The position numbers and the translations under genes were made by a program. Positions 1-10,133 of a stretch of 64,000 bases of DNA are shown in pieces. Below the pieces are notes generated by a model that did not search any database, had not been told where the DNA came from, and saw only the letters and a list, made by a program, of their open reading frames with translations. This DNA is from Siphonodentalium dalli (lineage: Eukaryota > Mollusca > Scaphopoda > Gadilida > Siphonodentaliidae): contig CP136069.1 of assembly GCA_032622095.1 (NCBI GenBank), forward strand, positions 29,640,342-29,704,341. The letters are read 5' to 3'. Position 1 is the first letter of the stretch, and the number at the start of each line of letters is the position of its first letter.

Positions 1-555
1 TGAAGTCTGTGAAACAACTATCATCAACGAATTACAATTAAAATAATTGGCTTTGTTATCATTTTCTTTATTAATAACTCTCTTAATAAAGAGATTTCGC
101 GCATATCAAAACCATTGTTATGTAAACATTACAGTTACACTTGTCTATGTATTGCCAATAAATAGAGGATACCTACGGCTTTGACTGAATACGATAAATT
201 AACATGAGTGGGTACTGATGTGATGTAAAATACTGATTTTCCATGAGCGGCTTGCCGCGAGTGGAAAATCTATATTTGCTTGTATTCACGAATGTTAATT
301 CTCGTGTTCAGTCTGAAAACGTAGATTTCCTTTTTATCATATGCGGTTTCGTTATTTCAATTATTGCCGAATTAAATGTGGACAAAACTGAATCAGCTGA
401 ACGCCAACTGATTGACTCGTCTCTGGCTCATAGATAAAACACTACATGAAGCTCGATGTCGCTCTGTTATACGTGCATCGCCATAAGAGATCAGTACAGA
501 CTATCGCCATCTAAAAGTAGATGATGTCATTAACGTTATCGATAGCAACGTAATG
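1..555. other. A-specific segment, left part (no gene seen)
   Basis: AT-rich sequence found only in A units and at the head of the hybrid unit (7164-7718, 14233-14787, 21396-21950). It is continuous with the A-specific tail of the preceding unit (6575-7163), making 1144 bp in place of the B-specific 3.75 kb. A 64-codon frame at 243-437 matches nothing I know and lacks coding character. Confidence 0.7.
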
Positions 556-557
556 AA

Positions 558-595
558 GGCTAATACGAAAAGGAAATAACATTTTGGTATTAGCC
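558..595. repeat. Small hairpin at the A/B boundary and Q target
   Basis: GGCTAATACGAAAA (558-571) and TTTTGGTATTAGCC (582-595) pair with one mismatch around a 10-nt loop. Sequence shared by A and B begins just at the hairpin base (AAGGC; 31726 in B). In B units element Q sits inside the loop, splitting the arms by 2 kb. Confidence 0.7.
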
Positions 596-894
596 CACTG
601 GGACAAGCTATTGATACACTGTTTATTTCTCGAGCATTTAGAGCTATTTCATCGTAGAGCATATAATAAAAGTATATATTGAGTCCGATAAGATAACAAT
701 GTTTCATTAAAACGGTAAACATTGAAAAGGGTCAAAACATCGAAAATTATTCTGAAAATCATATTCAGACTAAATTAATTTAACTTACTGCACGATTAGT
801 GATGTTTATTGACAAATCACTAATAGTTTTGTTTACATAAAAATGGTTTCAACAAACGAAATTTCGTTATTGGAGTTGTTTGGAGAACTTTTAA
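581..894. other. Block P, shared non-coding segment (no gene seen)
   Basis: About 315 bp that precede element Q in A and follow it in B (33828-34145, 43579-43896, 53329-53646, 63084-63401). It contains a stem of ATTAGTGAT (795-803) with ATCACTAAT (816-824). Otherwise AT-rich and featureless. Confidence 0.7.
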
Positions 895-984
895 TATGAT
901 CGTACGTGACACGTAACGGGGCAACCACACGCGGTGCTTCGTCGGATCTAGTTATGCGAAATTTGACCAGATTTGACCTTGAAT

Positions 985-1229
985 TTACCGTTTTGAATGT
1001 CAATGTCAGGTCGGGGTTACGAGTTAAGCCGTCCAAAACACTGCCCGGACAAAAGTATCCCTAGCTATCGAATATCGTCGAAATCCGCCACTATTACCCG
1101 ATTTGATATTGAATCGACCATTTTGAAGATCAAGCATCACACTTTGACCCGTCCAAAACACTTCCCGGACAAACGTACACTTAGGTATCAAGTTTCGTCG
1201 AAATCCGTCCGGAATTTTTCCCGGCCATA
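985..1229 (+). repeat. Two diverged 121-bp tandem repeats inside element Q
   Basis: GTCCAAAACACTGCCCGGAC at 1030 recurs as GTCCAAAACACTTCCCGGAC at 1151, and the flanking TCGTCGAAATCCG is also repeated. A second series of three units of about 120-130 bp follows (1284, 1416, 1537), each with a C-ACGGGC start and an AAAATCGG core. The same structure recurs in all eight Q copies. Confidence 0.7.
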
Positions 1230-1638
1230 GCTAACAGACAAAAGTCACAAACTATACATTAGGTTTTAGCTGGGTACCTGTCTGACGGGCGTGTGGGTGA
1301 GACGAAATTTGTTGGCATCCCCATCTACAACAACACCCCCCAAAAATGGTGGAAATCGGCCCAGTGGATACCCAGATACAGTTCAATGTCATTTAAAATC
1401 TCAAGTTCACGCCGCACGGGCATCCGGGTGTGACGAAATTGCTCAGCGCCTGATACTACCCCCACATACCAAATTTGGTGAAAATCGGCTCAGCGGAGAA
1501 CTTGAGTTCAAGGTCATTTGAAGGTCAAGGTCACGCCGCACGGGCAAACGGATATACCCATGTTAGTCCTCAGGTCAAACTACATACCCGTACCAAGTTT
1601 CGTCAAAATCGGTTAGCCGTTTCCGATTCCATCGCGGA

Positions 1639-1678
1639 AACACACACACACATACATACACACACACCCACACGCACA
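1639..1678 (+). repeat. AC-rich microsatellite in element Q
   Basis: Imperfect (AC)n with CATACATA and CCCACACG interruptions, present at the same place in each Q copy. It creates low-complexity open frames (HTHIHTHT on plus, VCVYVCV on minus) that should not be read as proteins. Confidence 0.9.
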
Positions 1679-1819
1679 GACCACAAACTTTCCTCAAATA
1701 TATAATAGATTCTTTATGGAGGTCAAGTTTAAATTGATATGTACTCCCATGTTTCTGTTGGTCAGATACAGACTCGAGTATGTAGGAGCCTCGATACAGG
1801 TATATTTCTAAAGGATAGC

Positions 1820-1828
1820 TATAAAAGG
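1820..1828 (+). promoter_or_regulatory. Candidate TATA box in element Q
   Basis: TATAAAAGG in AT-poorer surroundings, kept in all eight Q copies. No initiator or transcript evidence is visible, so this is only a motif match. A similar TATAAAAG lies at 30945-30952 in the B segment. Confidence 0.25.
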
Positions 1829-2604
1829 CCTCTGAATATTGACATGAGCGCGTACATCGCAACACATATCTAGCAAAATGGCCATTTAAGTGAGATGTCT
1901 TTCAACAGAGGTCAAGGTCGTTTTATGGTCAATGTCAAGGTCATATAAGCCCCCCACATCAACTTGACAACAAATTTGGTTGAGGCTTAATTCCAACTTC
2001 TCCAACGAAGGCGACCCATGTTATGATGGACATATAATTTGACTTCCTCTCTGCCACCACTGCTCACAAATGATTTCAAATAATAAGCCGCGTTCCGATG
2101 TTGGGTGTGAATACCTGGCAGCCAGCCAATACTATTCGCGCGACATACAGCCGTGAAAAAATCCCCCTTGTTAGGGTAGATTGGTTCAATCATTTATCTC
2201 GAAGGAATTGATAAGCCGCTGATATGTCTGTGAGGCCAAATCGTTGCGAGACGGGAACTTATTGAATGTGTTGTCCGCCTATTAGGGGGATTTTTCGCTA
2301 AGCAATTTGTCCGGAGGAAAATTACACGCAGTTAAGGCGGGATCGTTATTACAAAACACCATAAGTAAACATCGGCGCAACACACGATGTCGTGCTATAC
2401 ATTGTTGGAAAGGGTACATCCTTGGCTATTCAACTGTGTTAATTTGATTCTGAAGCAGGCACGTTTGCTTGTGCTATTTTCGCATATATCTTTTGCGAAA
2501 ACGGTTATAAATGCAACCAAGTCTAGTATACTGATGTGAAATCGGTGTTTCCTGCGGAGACCAATTTTTTCTGGATTCTAGCCCACAACACCAAATGACG
2601 CAAA

Positions 2605-2915
2605 TGACGTCATGGACCATGTCATGACGTCTTCGCTGATTTTATTCAGCTAACCAACGAAATTGGTCAAACGAAACTAATCTATAGGCCAAAATCACGT
2701 AGGAATTGTTCTGAAAAACTAAAGTTGTTAATTTTATAACCATCTGTTGGTCCACTTCCGATTCTGTGTCACCGTTTCTTTTTGGGATATTATTGTTCCC
2801 TTGATTCTATGCGAAAGCGGAGCGGAAGTCACGTGATTTTTAACCCATTTTTCTTGTCCGGATTTTCATCGCGTCGAAATGCTGTTTCATGGTATTGTAA
2901 AAATTAATGACGTCA
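2605..2915. promoter_or_regulatory. Pair of CRE-like palindromes in element Q
   Basis: TGACGTCA occurs at 2605-2612 and again at 2908-2915, with a half-site TGACGTC at 2625-2631 and a CACGTG E-box at about 2831-2836. TGACGTCA is the known CREB/ATF binding site. Binding in this genome is only an inference. The same cluster is in each Q copy. Confidence 0.3.
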
Positions 2916-2973
2916 TTCACGCCTAAACTTGAAAAGCAACAAGGCGCCTGCGGCGCGTTGTGGTTGCTAATAA

Positions 2974-3372
2974 TGAATATAAGAAACTATTTCTCCACGT
3001 TCTATGTGATAATGTTTCTAAGACTTTATCTTGTTTGTACATTTACTCAATACGAGTGCCTTGGGTCCCTTTAAAAGAAATGTTCATAACTTATCTCATC
3101 AAAATTTACATTTATGTTGAACTCTCAGTGTAGATTTTTTTGTACCACTTATCTGTAAATTTTGAACAGAATATGTAAATCCATGTTGAATTATCCTTAA
3201 TATTACAATAAGTTTATATTTCCATTTACAATTTTTGTTGACACACTTGTTATTATATTTAATTCTGAGAGTGTTTTAATCCCTTTAAACTCTATTTGCA
3301 AAGAAAATTATTTTATGCAACATGTCCCTTATGTGCATCAACCCTTCTTTATCTTTAATTGTGATCAAGTTT
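2974..3372. other. AT-rich stretch without recognisable features
   Basis: Shared by A and B units. TTGGGTCCCTTTA at 3061-3073 is the exact reverse complement of 7121-7133 near the end of the A unit. No frame or other structure is supported. Confidence 0.6.
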
Positions 3373-3520
3373 GGACTCAATATATGGATTATAGCATCGT
3401 GATAACATAGGACTTTCACCAGGACTCAATATAATGGATTAAAGCATCGTGATAACGTAGGACTTTCACCAGGACTCAATATATGGATTATAGCATCGTG
3501 ATAACGTAGGACTTTCACCA
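3373..3520 (+). repeat. Three tandem 49-50 bp repeats
   Basis: Units start GGACTCAATATA and end GACTTTCACCA at 3373, 3422 and 3472; a degenerate fourth start (GGCCTCGAAATA) follows. The middle unit reads AATGGATTAAAG instead of ATGGATTATAG. In B units both the second and third copies have the AATGGATTAAAG form, which suggests conversion. Other copies: 10536, 17605, 24768, 34545, 44296, 54046, 63801. Confidence 0.92.
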
Positions 3521-3547
3521 GGCCTCGAAATATGGTGCCAGACATTT

Positions 3548-3611
3548 GCAGAATGAGGTCCTCAAAGGGTGAATTTAGTTCTATATTCACCCCCTGGGGA
3601 CCTCATTCTGC
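3548..3611. repeat. 64-bp hairpin of the GCAGAATGAGG family
   Basis: GCAGAATGAGGTCC at the left pairs with GGACCTCATTCTGC at the right, with GGGTGAA/TTCACCC pairing further in. The roughly 120 bp that follow (to about 3730, with GGGCACCTCGATTATG) resemble the interior of the 434-bp element at 5371, so this is a shorter relative. Other copies: 10711, 17780, 24943, 34721, 44472 (one base shorter), 54222, and 63977 (cut). Confidence 0.75.
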
Positions 3612-3865
3612 ATGGCCTCATCTGCTATGGGAGACTTAGACACATATTTCAGTTCCCAGATGTTGATGCGCACCCTTTGGGCACCTCGATTATGCATTGT
3701 GTCGTCTGCCAATGTGGCGCTATAGAGAAATTAAACTGAAAATGAATCAGAATATGTTAAATGTTCAAATTTGTTTCTGTAATCAACTAAATAAAAATTA
3801 TAATATTTAATTATTTGTTTTCTACAATTGATAATGATAACATAATTAAGCTGTTAGTTAATTAA

Positions 3866-4120
3866 CCCTTTCATGGCTGGAGCTTCCTGAAATTTTGCGA
3901 AAACCCTGTGCCAATGCATTCTCTTATATATGCGAGTCTCCCATAGGGAGCCTTGCAAATATAAGAGAATACATTGGCCAACCAATATTTACCTTGACCT
4001 TGTCAGCCAGTGCATTCTCTTATATATGTAAGGCTCCCTATGGGAGACTTGCATAAATAAGAGAATGCACTGGCACAAGGTCTTGAATGCTGCACCAGCG
4101 CAGCTCCCATCACGAAAGGG
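3866..4120. mobile_element. TTAA-flanked MITE (piggyBac-like), 255 bp, A1
   Basis: Flanked by TTAA on both sides (3862-3865, 4121-4124) with ends CCCTTTCATGG and CACGAAAGGG. TTAA duplications and CCC ends are typical of piggyBac-type transposons. It encodes nothing. Inside are two hairpins: CCAATGCATTCTCTTATAT... closing with ...AGAGAATACATTGG, and CCAGTGCATTCTCTTATAT... closing with ...AGAGAATGCACTGG. Confidence 0.8.
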
Positions 4121-4124
4121 TTAA

Positions 4125-5370
4125 GGTTTTGGTTAATTATACCATGTATTCTGTCGCAAGTTATGAACGATTGGTGACAAACACCAATTTCTTCTAACTG
4201 TTGGTAAATGATTATTTTTTCTCACCCAGATATTTTCAAATGCCTTCAACAGTGCTGAGCATTTAATTTATATGTTAACAATGGCTCCATTCCCAGTTCT
4301 GCACACACAGTAACTTTATTAAGTGTCTCCATCTATGTGAAAAGACAAAAAAGTATGCTTAACTATGTGATGACTAAATAGTCATTGATGAGTACCTCAC
4401 TTGAGAAATGTTCAGGTAATTGTTAAATGGCCCATTATGCCCTTTTTGATGTTTTTATTTTTATTTTACAACTGAGGTAACAGGAGTTTGAAATTTCAGT
4501 CTGATAAATATGTTGAGATCAATATCTTTACCAGAAATGATCCTATTTCGGATCAATTTTAAGTTCTAAAAGCCCATCTGGGGTGCAGTGTCAAATTCAA
4601 AGTTAGAAACCCCCAACTAAAGACTTTCTAGTGTGACCATATTTGGTGTGGGGCCCCACACTGTGGTCTGTGAATGTAGCCATTGTATTCATGTATTTGT
4701 TTCCCTTCATATCAAATCAAATTTGGTTTAAAATCTGTATAGGACCAAGAAAAACAGAGAAATTTAACTAATTCAATAAAAAAATGTAAAACAATTCACT
4801 TCAAGTTTTATTACTTCCAATACCACGCCTGCCATTCGATTTGCCGCCTCTCTGGCTGACAAGACTGCTCTAAAAGGCCGCCTCTGTGGCCAGAACGTTG
4901 CTATTTCGAGAGGCTGAAGGTGCTTCCATCAATAAAACTGAATTGACAGGTAAGTATCAAAATTAACAGATTCACCCTGTACTGTGATTATAGCCTGACT
5001 GTACATTTTATCATTAACCGCAGAAATATCTAGACTCATACAATAGGCTTTCCAAAGCGAGTAGGTATGACATTTTCTCACACCCCTGCCCAATGACGCA
5101 TGTCTTCTATTCCATTGTATCTCATGGTTCGGCCAGGTGTGAGAAAATTATGAAATCCGAACTGAGTTTCTTGTTGACATGGTCCACATGTAGTGGGTGA
5201 ATGGCAGATATAGAAACCCAGACAATGTATACAACGAACGCGGATCATTGTCTACACGAAGCCTGGAAAAACACAAGGACCCCGGATCAAATGTTGATAT
5301 TCAATCAGGCTTCTTGTGGACAATGTCTCCGGTGTTGTTGGTTCCCCAGTTTCTTGTAAACTTGCTCCGG
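4125..5370. other. Shared stretch without a gene; palindrome and possible splice donor
   Basis: Contains a perfect 16-bp palindrome GTGTGGGGCCCCACAC (4646-4661), a hairpin with arms ATTTTCTCACACC (5072-5084) and its complement (5136-5148), and a strong donor-like CAG/GTAAGTA at 4947-4956 just after AATAAAAC. No frame of more than about 30 codons leads into that donor and no partner acceptor was identified, so I do not call an exon. 99 bp of it (4442-4540) are missing from A2. Confidence 0.5.
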
Positions 5371-5804
5371 CAAGCCTGCAAATAGCGTGTCTGTCATTTG
5401 CAGAATGAGGTCCCCAGATGGTGAAATTAGTGACGCTATCCCGCACAACTAAGTTCACCCTCTGTGGACCTCATTCTGCTTAGGCCCTCAACTGCTATGG
5501 TAGATCTAGAATCAGTTTGAAGTTCCCTAGTTGAAGTCGGTGATGATCACCCAATTGGGCACCTCGATTATGGATTTTACCTTCTGCAAATTAGGGGATA
5601 TAGAAACTTCCCAGATGGGAAAACGTAACTAAAAACAATGTTAATTTGATACTATAGATACTTCCCATAAGATGAGACCTAAGCAGAATGAGGTCCGCAG
5701 AGGATGAATTTTGTGATGCTAGCCCGCTGTGCGGGATAGCATCGCTAAATTCACCCTCTGGGGACCTCATTCTGTAAATGACAGACACGCTGTTTGCAGG
5801 CTTG
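5371..5804. mobile_element. 434-bp element with long palindromic inverted repeats, A1
   Basis: The outer ends CAAGCCTGCAAAtAGCG and their complement continue through GTGTCTGTCATTT and GCAGAATGAGGTCC into CTATCCCGCAC, giving inverted arms of about 75-100 bp. Each arm is itself a near-palindrome (GCAGAATGAGGTCC... to ...GGACCTCATTCTGC), so the element could extrude nested hairpins. No coding capacity. A related sequence without the element is present at 27972-28075, consistent with insertion. Confidence 0.68.
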
Positions 5805-6535
5805 TACTCAGGGTGTCTTTCTTTGTCGTTCCCTTATTTTGTCACAAGAAATGGCATTTATATTAAAGGCCCATTTAATTTTTGAGTCACCGATTATTTT
5901 TTATAGTGACTTGATATACGGTTTTAATAACAATATATGCCATAAAATATGATTAAAATACTATAATTCATCACTATTTGAAACATCTGTGTCTCAGAAG
6001 ATGCCCACAGAGAAATAAAAAACTGCTGAAGACTTCCCCCCCTCTTGCATCCAGAATGCAACAGAATTCAAACTTGTTCAATTAAATGGGAACAAGTCTA
6101 TCTTTAATATATAGAGTTATTCCCCCTGCATTGAAAATAATACTGATTTTTACTTCAATCTTGATGAAAAAACGCATTGGCAACTCAACAAAAACAAGAA
6201 GTCCACAGTATATTGCACCGGATAAGTTGATAATACAATGTTTTGGAGCTTCCTCTTTCAAATGGTATATATATGGCATATATTTTATATAAAGTAATCT
6301 GGGGGTTCGAAATTAAGTGGGCTGTTAACATCTGGTTTGGGATCTTCTGCATGCCATTGGGCTTCCTGTAGACATGCTCTGGGGTTTTTATGTGTGTCTT
6401 TCAGCCACGCAGGATGATATATCATATATGTATTGATCTATATTTATCCACAAGGCGAAAGCATAATTACACAATTAATTAATTTAGTTTGAGGACTGAA
6501 CATTATAGTCCAGGAGATATTGGTAGACCTCTGCA
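5805..6535. other. AT-rich shared stretch (no gene seen)
   Basis: Holds overlapping 65-68 codon frames on both strands (about 6082-6292), which is a sign of chance frames in AT-rich DNA. GGGCTTCCTGTAGACATGCTC...GTGTGTCTTTC (about 6359-6402) resembles the flanks of the 434-bp element, suggesting an older related segment. Confidence 0.5.
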
Positions 6536-6547
6536 CCCCCCCCCCCC
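6536..6547 (+). repeat. Poly-C tract, length-variable between units
   Basis: 12 C here. The corresponding tracts have 11 (13606), 12 (20768), 10 (27932), 11 (37683), 11 (47433) and 13 (57184). A second C tract in the B segment varies 10, 9, 9, 11 (near 29205, 38957, 48707, 58450). These may be real or sequencing slippage. Confidence 0.85.
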
Positions 6548-6574
6548 AGGACTCAACTTCACCCCACTAATTTT

Positions 6575-7163
6575 CTTTCTTAATGTCTCTCTAATTTTTT
6601 TCGGTTGTTAACAAGAAAAAAAGTGGCCGCAGAGACTCCAGACAAGATGGCGTCCATCATGGCGGCCATTTTTTGTATATGGGAGACTTGCATAAATAAG
6701 AGAATGCACTGGCACAAGGTCTTGAATGCTGCACCAGCGCAGCTCCCGTCATGAAAGAGTTAACGACAGAGAGATACCCCACTGTGGCTGAGTATTAGCT
6801 ATCTTAGAGAGCTTGAGAAGCTGTTGTGAGTGATATTTACATGTGGGGTTATATCACACCGATGTCTGTAGGGGCCTGATATTCCATTGTTCGTTTTCAT
6901 TGATATTCCAAATGCCAGATGCAAATAATTTTAAGTAAATTTATTAATTATAAATTCTAATTAATGCACACCCATACATGGTTGATGGTTGTGATTGTAA
7001 ATACCCTTAGATGTAACTAAATGTTTTATAAAAATTGTAAATATGATAATTGTCATAAAATTAACTCAAATCGCATCAATTTATAAAAATTATCTCAAAT
7101 TTCATTAATATTCACTACGCTAAAGGGACCCAAAGCCTTCAAAGTGGGTTCATGTGAAAAAGA
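6575..7163. other. A-specific segment, right part (no gene seen)
   Basis: Replaces the B-specific segment after the shared CCCCACTAATTTT. Contains the truncated MITE and AT-rich sequence and reads straight into the head of the next A unit. Confidence 0.7.
6678..6759. mobile_element. Truncated right half of the TTAA MITE, A1
   Basis: Matches the 255-bp MITE from its second-hairpin loop (TATGGGAGAC) to the end, closing GTCATGAAAGAG next to TTAA. The left half is missing and replaced by a GC-richer stretch containing GACAAGATGGCG (6641-6652), which resembles a YY1 site. Confidence 0.75.
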
Positions 7164-8057
7164 TGAAGTCTGTGAAACAACTATCATCAACGAATTACAA
7201 TTAAAATAATTGGCTTTGTTATCATTTTCTTTATTAATAACTCTCTTAATAAAGAGATTTCGCGCATATCAAAACCATTGTTATGTAAACATTACAGTTA
7301 CACTTGTCTATGTATTGCCAATAAATAGAGGATACCTACGGCTTTGACTGAATACGATAAATTAACATGAGTGGGTACTGATGTGATGTAAAATACTGAT
7401 TTTCCATGAGCGGCTTGCCGCGAGTGGAAAATCTATATTTGCTTGTATTCACGAATGTTAATTCTCGTGTTCAGTCTGAAAACGTAGATTTCCTTTTTAT
7501 CATATGCGGTTTCGTTATTTCAATTATTGCCGAATTAAATGTGGACAAAACTGAATCAGCTGAACGCCAACTGATTGACTCGTCTCTGGCTCATAGATAA
7601 AACACTACATGAAGCTCGATGTCGCTCTGTTATACGTGCATCGCCATAAGAGATCAGTACAGACTATCGCCATCTAAAAGTAGATGATGTCATTAACGTT
7701 ATCGATAGCAACGTAATGAAGGCTAATACGAAAAGGAAATAACATTTTGGTATTAGCCCACTGGGACAAGCTATTGATACACTGTTTATTTCTCGAGCAT
7801 TTAGAGCTATTTCATCGTAGAGCATATAATAAAAGTATATATTGAGTCCGATAAGATAACAATGTTTCATTAAAACGGTAAACATTGAAAAGGGTCAAAA
7901 CATCGAAAATTATTCTGAAAATCATATTCAGACTAAATTAATTTAACTTACTGCACGATTAGTGATGTTTATTGACAAATCACTAATAGTTTTGTTTACA
8001 TAAAAATGGTTTCAACAAACGAAATTTCGTTATTGGAGTTGTTTGGAGAACTTTTAA

Positions 8058-10133
8058 TATGATCGTACGTGACACGTAACGGGGCAACCACACGCGGTGC
8101 TTCGTCGGATCTAGTTATGCGAAATTTGACCAGATTTGACCTTGAATTTACCGTTTTGAATGTCAATGTCAGGTCGGGGTTACGAGTTAAGCCGTCCAAA
8201 ACACTGCCCGGACAAAAGTATCCCTAGCTATCGAATATCGTCGAAATCCGCCACTATTACCCGATTTGATATTGAATCGACCATTTTGAAGATCAAGCAT
8301 CACACTTTGACCCGTCCAAAACACTTCCCGGACAAACGTACACTTAGGTATCAAGTTTCGTCGAAATCCGTCCGGAATTTTTCCCGGCCATAGCTAACAG
8401 ACAAAAGTCACAAACTATACATTAGGTTTTAGCTGGGTACCTGTCTGACGGGCGTGTGGGTGAGACGAAATTTGTTGGCATCCCCATCTACAACAACACC
8501 CCCCAAAAATGGTGGAAATCGGCCCAGTGGATACCCAGATACAGTTCAATGTCATTTAAAATCTCAAGTTCACGCCGCACGGGCATCCGGGTGTGACGAA
8601 ATTGCTCAGCGCCTGATACTACCCCCACATACCAAATTTGGTGAAAATCGGCTCAGCGGAGAACTTGAGTTCAAGGTCATTTGAAGGTCAAGGTCACGCC
8701 GCACGGGCAAACGGATATACCCATGTTAGTCCTCAGGTCAAACTACATACCCGTACCAAGTTTCGTCAAAATCGGTTAGCCGTTTCCGATTCCATCGCGG
8801 AAACACACACACACATACATACACACACACCCACACGCACAGACCACAAACTTTCCTCAAATATATAATAGATTCTTTATGGAGGTCAAGTTTAAATTGA
8901 TATGTACTCCCATGTTTCTGTTGGTCAGATACAGACTCGAGTATGTAGGAGCCTCGATACAGGTATATTTCTAAAGGATAGCTATAAAAGGCCTCTGAAT
9001 ATTGACATGAGCGCGTACATCGCAACACATATCTAGCAAAATGGCCATTTAAGTGAGATGTCTTTCAACAGAGGTCAAGGTCGTTTTATGGTCAATGTCA
9101 AGGTCATATAAGCCCCCCACATCAACTTGACAACAAATTTGGTTGAGGCTTAATTCCAACTTCTCCAACGAAGGCGACCCATGTTATGATGGACATATAA
9201 TTTGACTTCCTCTCTGCCACCACTGCTCACAAATGATTTCAAATAATAAGCCGCGTTCCGATGTTGGGTGTGAATACCTGGCAGCCAGCCAATACTATTC
9301 GCGCGACATACAGCCGTGAAAAAATCCCCCTTGTTAGGGTAGATTGGTTCAATCATTTATCTCGAAGGAATTGATAAGCCGCTGATATGTCTGTGAGGCC
9401 AAATCGTTGCGAGACGGGAACTTATTGAATGTGTTGTCCGCCTATTAGGGGGATTTTTCGCTAAGCAATTTGTCCGGAGGAAAATTACACGCAGTTAAGG
9501 CGGGATCGTTATTACAAAACACCATAAGTAAACATCGGCGCAACACACGATGTCGTGCTATACATTGTTGGAAAGGGTACATCCTTGGCTATTCAACTGT
9601 GTTAATTTGATTCTGAAGCAGGCACGTTTGCTTGTGCTATTTTCGCATATATCTTTTGCGAAAACGGTTATAAATGCAACCAAGTCTAGTATACTGATGT
9701 GAAATCGGTGTTTCCTGCGGAGACCAATTTTTTCTGGATTCTAGCCCACAACACCAAATGACGCAAATGACGTCATGGACCATGTCATGACGTCTTCGCT
9801 GATTTTATTCAGCTAACCAACGAAATTGGTCAAACGAAACTAATCTATAGGCCAAAATCACGTAGGAATTGTTCTGAAAAACTAAAGTTGTTAATTTTAT
9901 AACCATCTGTTGGTCCACTTCCGATTCTGTGTCACCGTTTCTTTTTGGGATATTATTGTTCCCTTGATTCTATGCGAAAGCGGAGCGGAAGTCACGTGAT
10001 TTTTAACCCATTTTTCTTGTCCGGATTTTCATCGCGTCGAAATGCTGTTTCATGGTATTGTAAAAATTAATGACGTCATTCACGCCTAAACTTGAAAAGC
10101 AACAAGGCGCCTGCGGCGCGTTGTGGTTGCTAA
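8058..10133 (+). mobile_element. Helitron-like element Q, copy in A2
   Basis: Same site and ends as the copy at 895; no difference seen. Confidence 0.72.

Larger units (their letters stand above)
1508..1943 (+). promoter_or_regulatory. TCAAGGTCA nuclear-receptor half-site cluster in element Q
   Basis: TCAAGGTCA, the extended half-site recognised by monomeric orphan receptors of the ERR/SF-1 type, occurs at 1508-1516, 1525-1533 and 1935-1943. In B copies two more are present (for example two overlapping copies near 32787-32803). Function is inferred from the motif only. Confidence 0.25.
895..2970 (+). mobile_element. Helitron-like non-autonomous element Q, copy in A1
   Basis: About 2.08 kb with no transposase frame. 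Mobility is shown by position: in A units it follows ACTTTTAATA, in B units it follows GGAAATAATA, and each array keeps the other site empty. The right end has a hairpin (GGCGCC-TGC-GGCGCG, longer in B copies) followed by CTAA. Both targets can be read as insertion between A and T without target duplication. These are Helitron features, although the left end does not start with the usual TC. A 5-bp TAATA target duplication fits equally well, so the ends are uncertain by up to 5 bp. Subterminal inverted copies of GCAACCACA-CGCG lie near both ends. Inside are degenerate 120-130 bp repeats (about 985-1610), an AC microsatellite, AAGGTCA motifs, a TATAAAAGG (1820-1828) and TGACGTCA palindromes. 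Confidence 0.72.
1..7163 (+). repeat. Macro-repeat unit A1 (7163 bp)
   Basis: The first bases of the window recur at 7164, 14233 and 21396, which defines a head-to-tail unit of 7163 bp. Order inside the unit: A-specific AT-rich segment (1-555), small hairpin (558-595), block P (to about 894), Helitron-like element (895-2970), AT-rich stretch, 49-bp tandem repeat, hairpin element, TTAA MITE, unique stretch with a 16-bp palindrome, 434-bp palindromic element, poly-C tract, and A-specific tail with half a MITE (6575-7163). No coding exon was recognised. The edge is arbitrary because it is where the window begins. Confidence 0.95.

Noticed and set aside
1575-1865. 96-codon minus-strand frame with a VCVYVCVCV run
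   Set aside because: It is the translated AC microsatellite plus flanks of the mobile element; low complexity, no family resemblance.
581-2970. Swap of blocks P and Q read as an inversion or segmental translocation
   Set aside because: Both blocks keep the same strand in A and B, and the empty sites show that moving element Q alone explains the order.
3373-3520. Short regularly repeated units resembling a CRISPR array
   Set aside because: Direct tandem repeats without spacers, in a eukaryotic setting, and no cas genes.
6082-6292. Opposed 65- and 68-codon frames at the same place in each unit
   Set aside because: Both strands are open over the same AT-rich bases, with no recognisable domain; chance frames copied with the repeat.
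6301-6320. GGGGGTTCGAAAT as a tRNA T-loop or internal B box
   Set aside because: Lacks the closing CC of a B box, no A box or cloverleaf stems found nearby.
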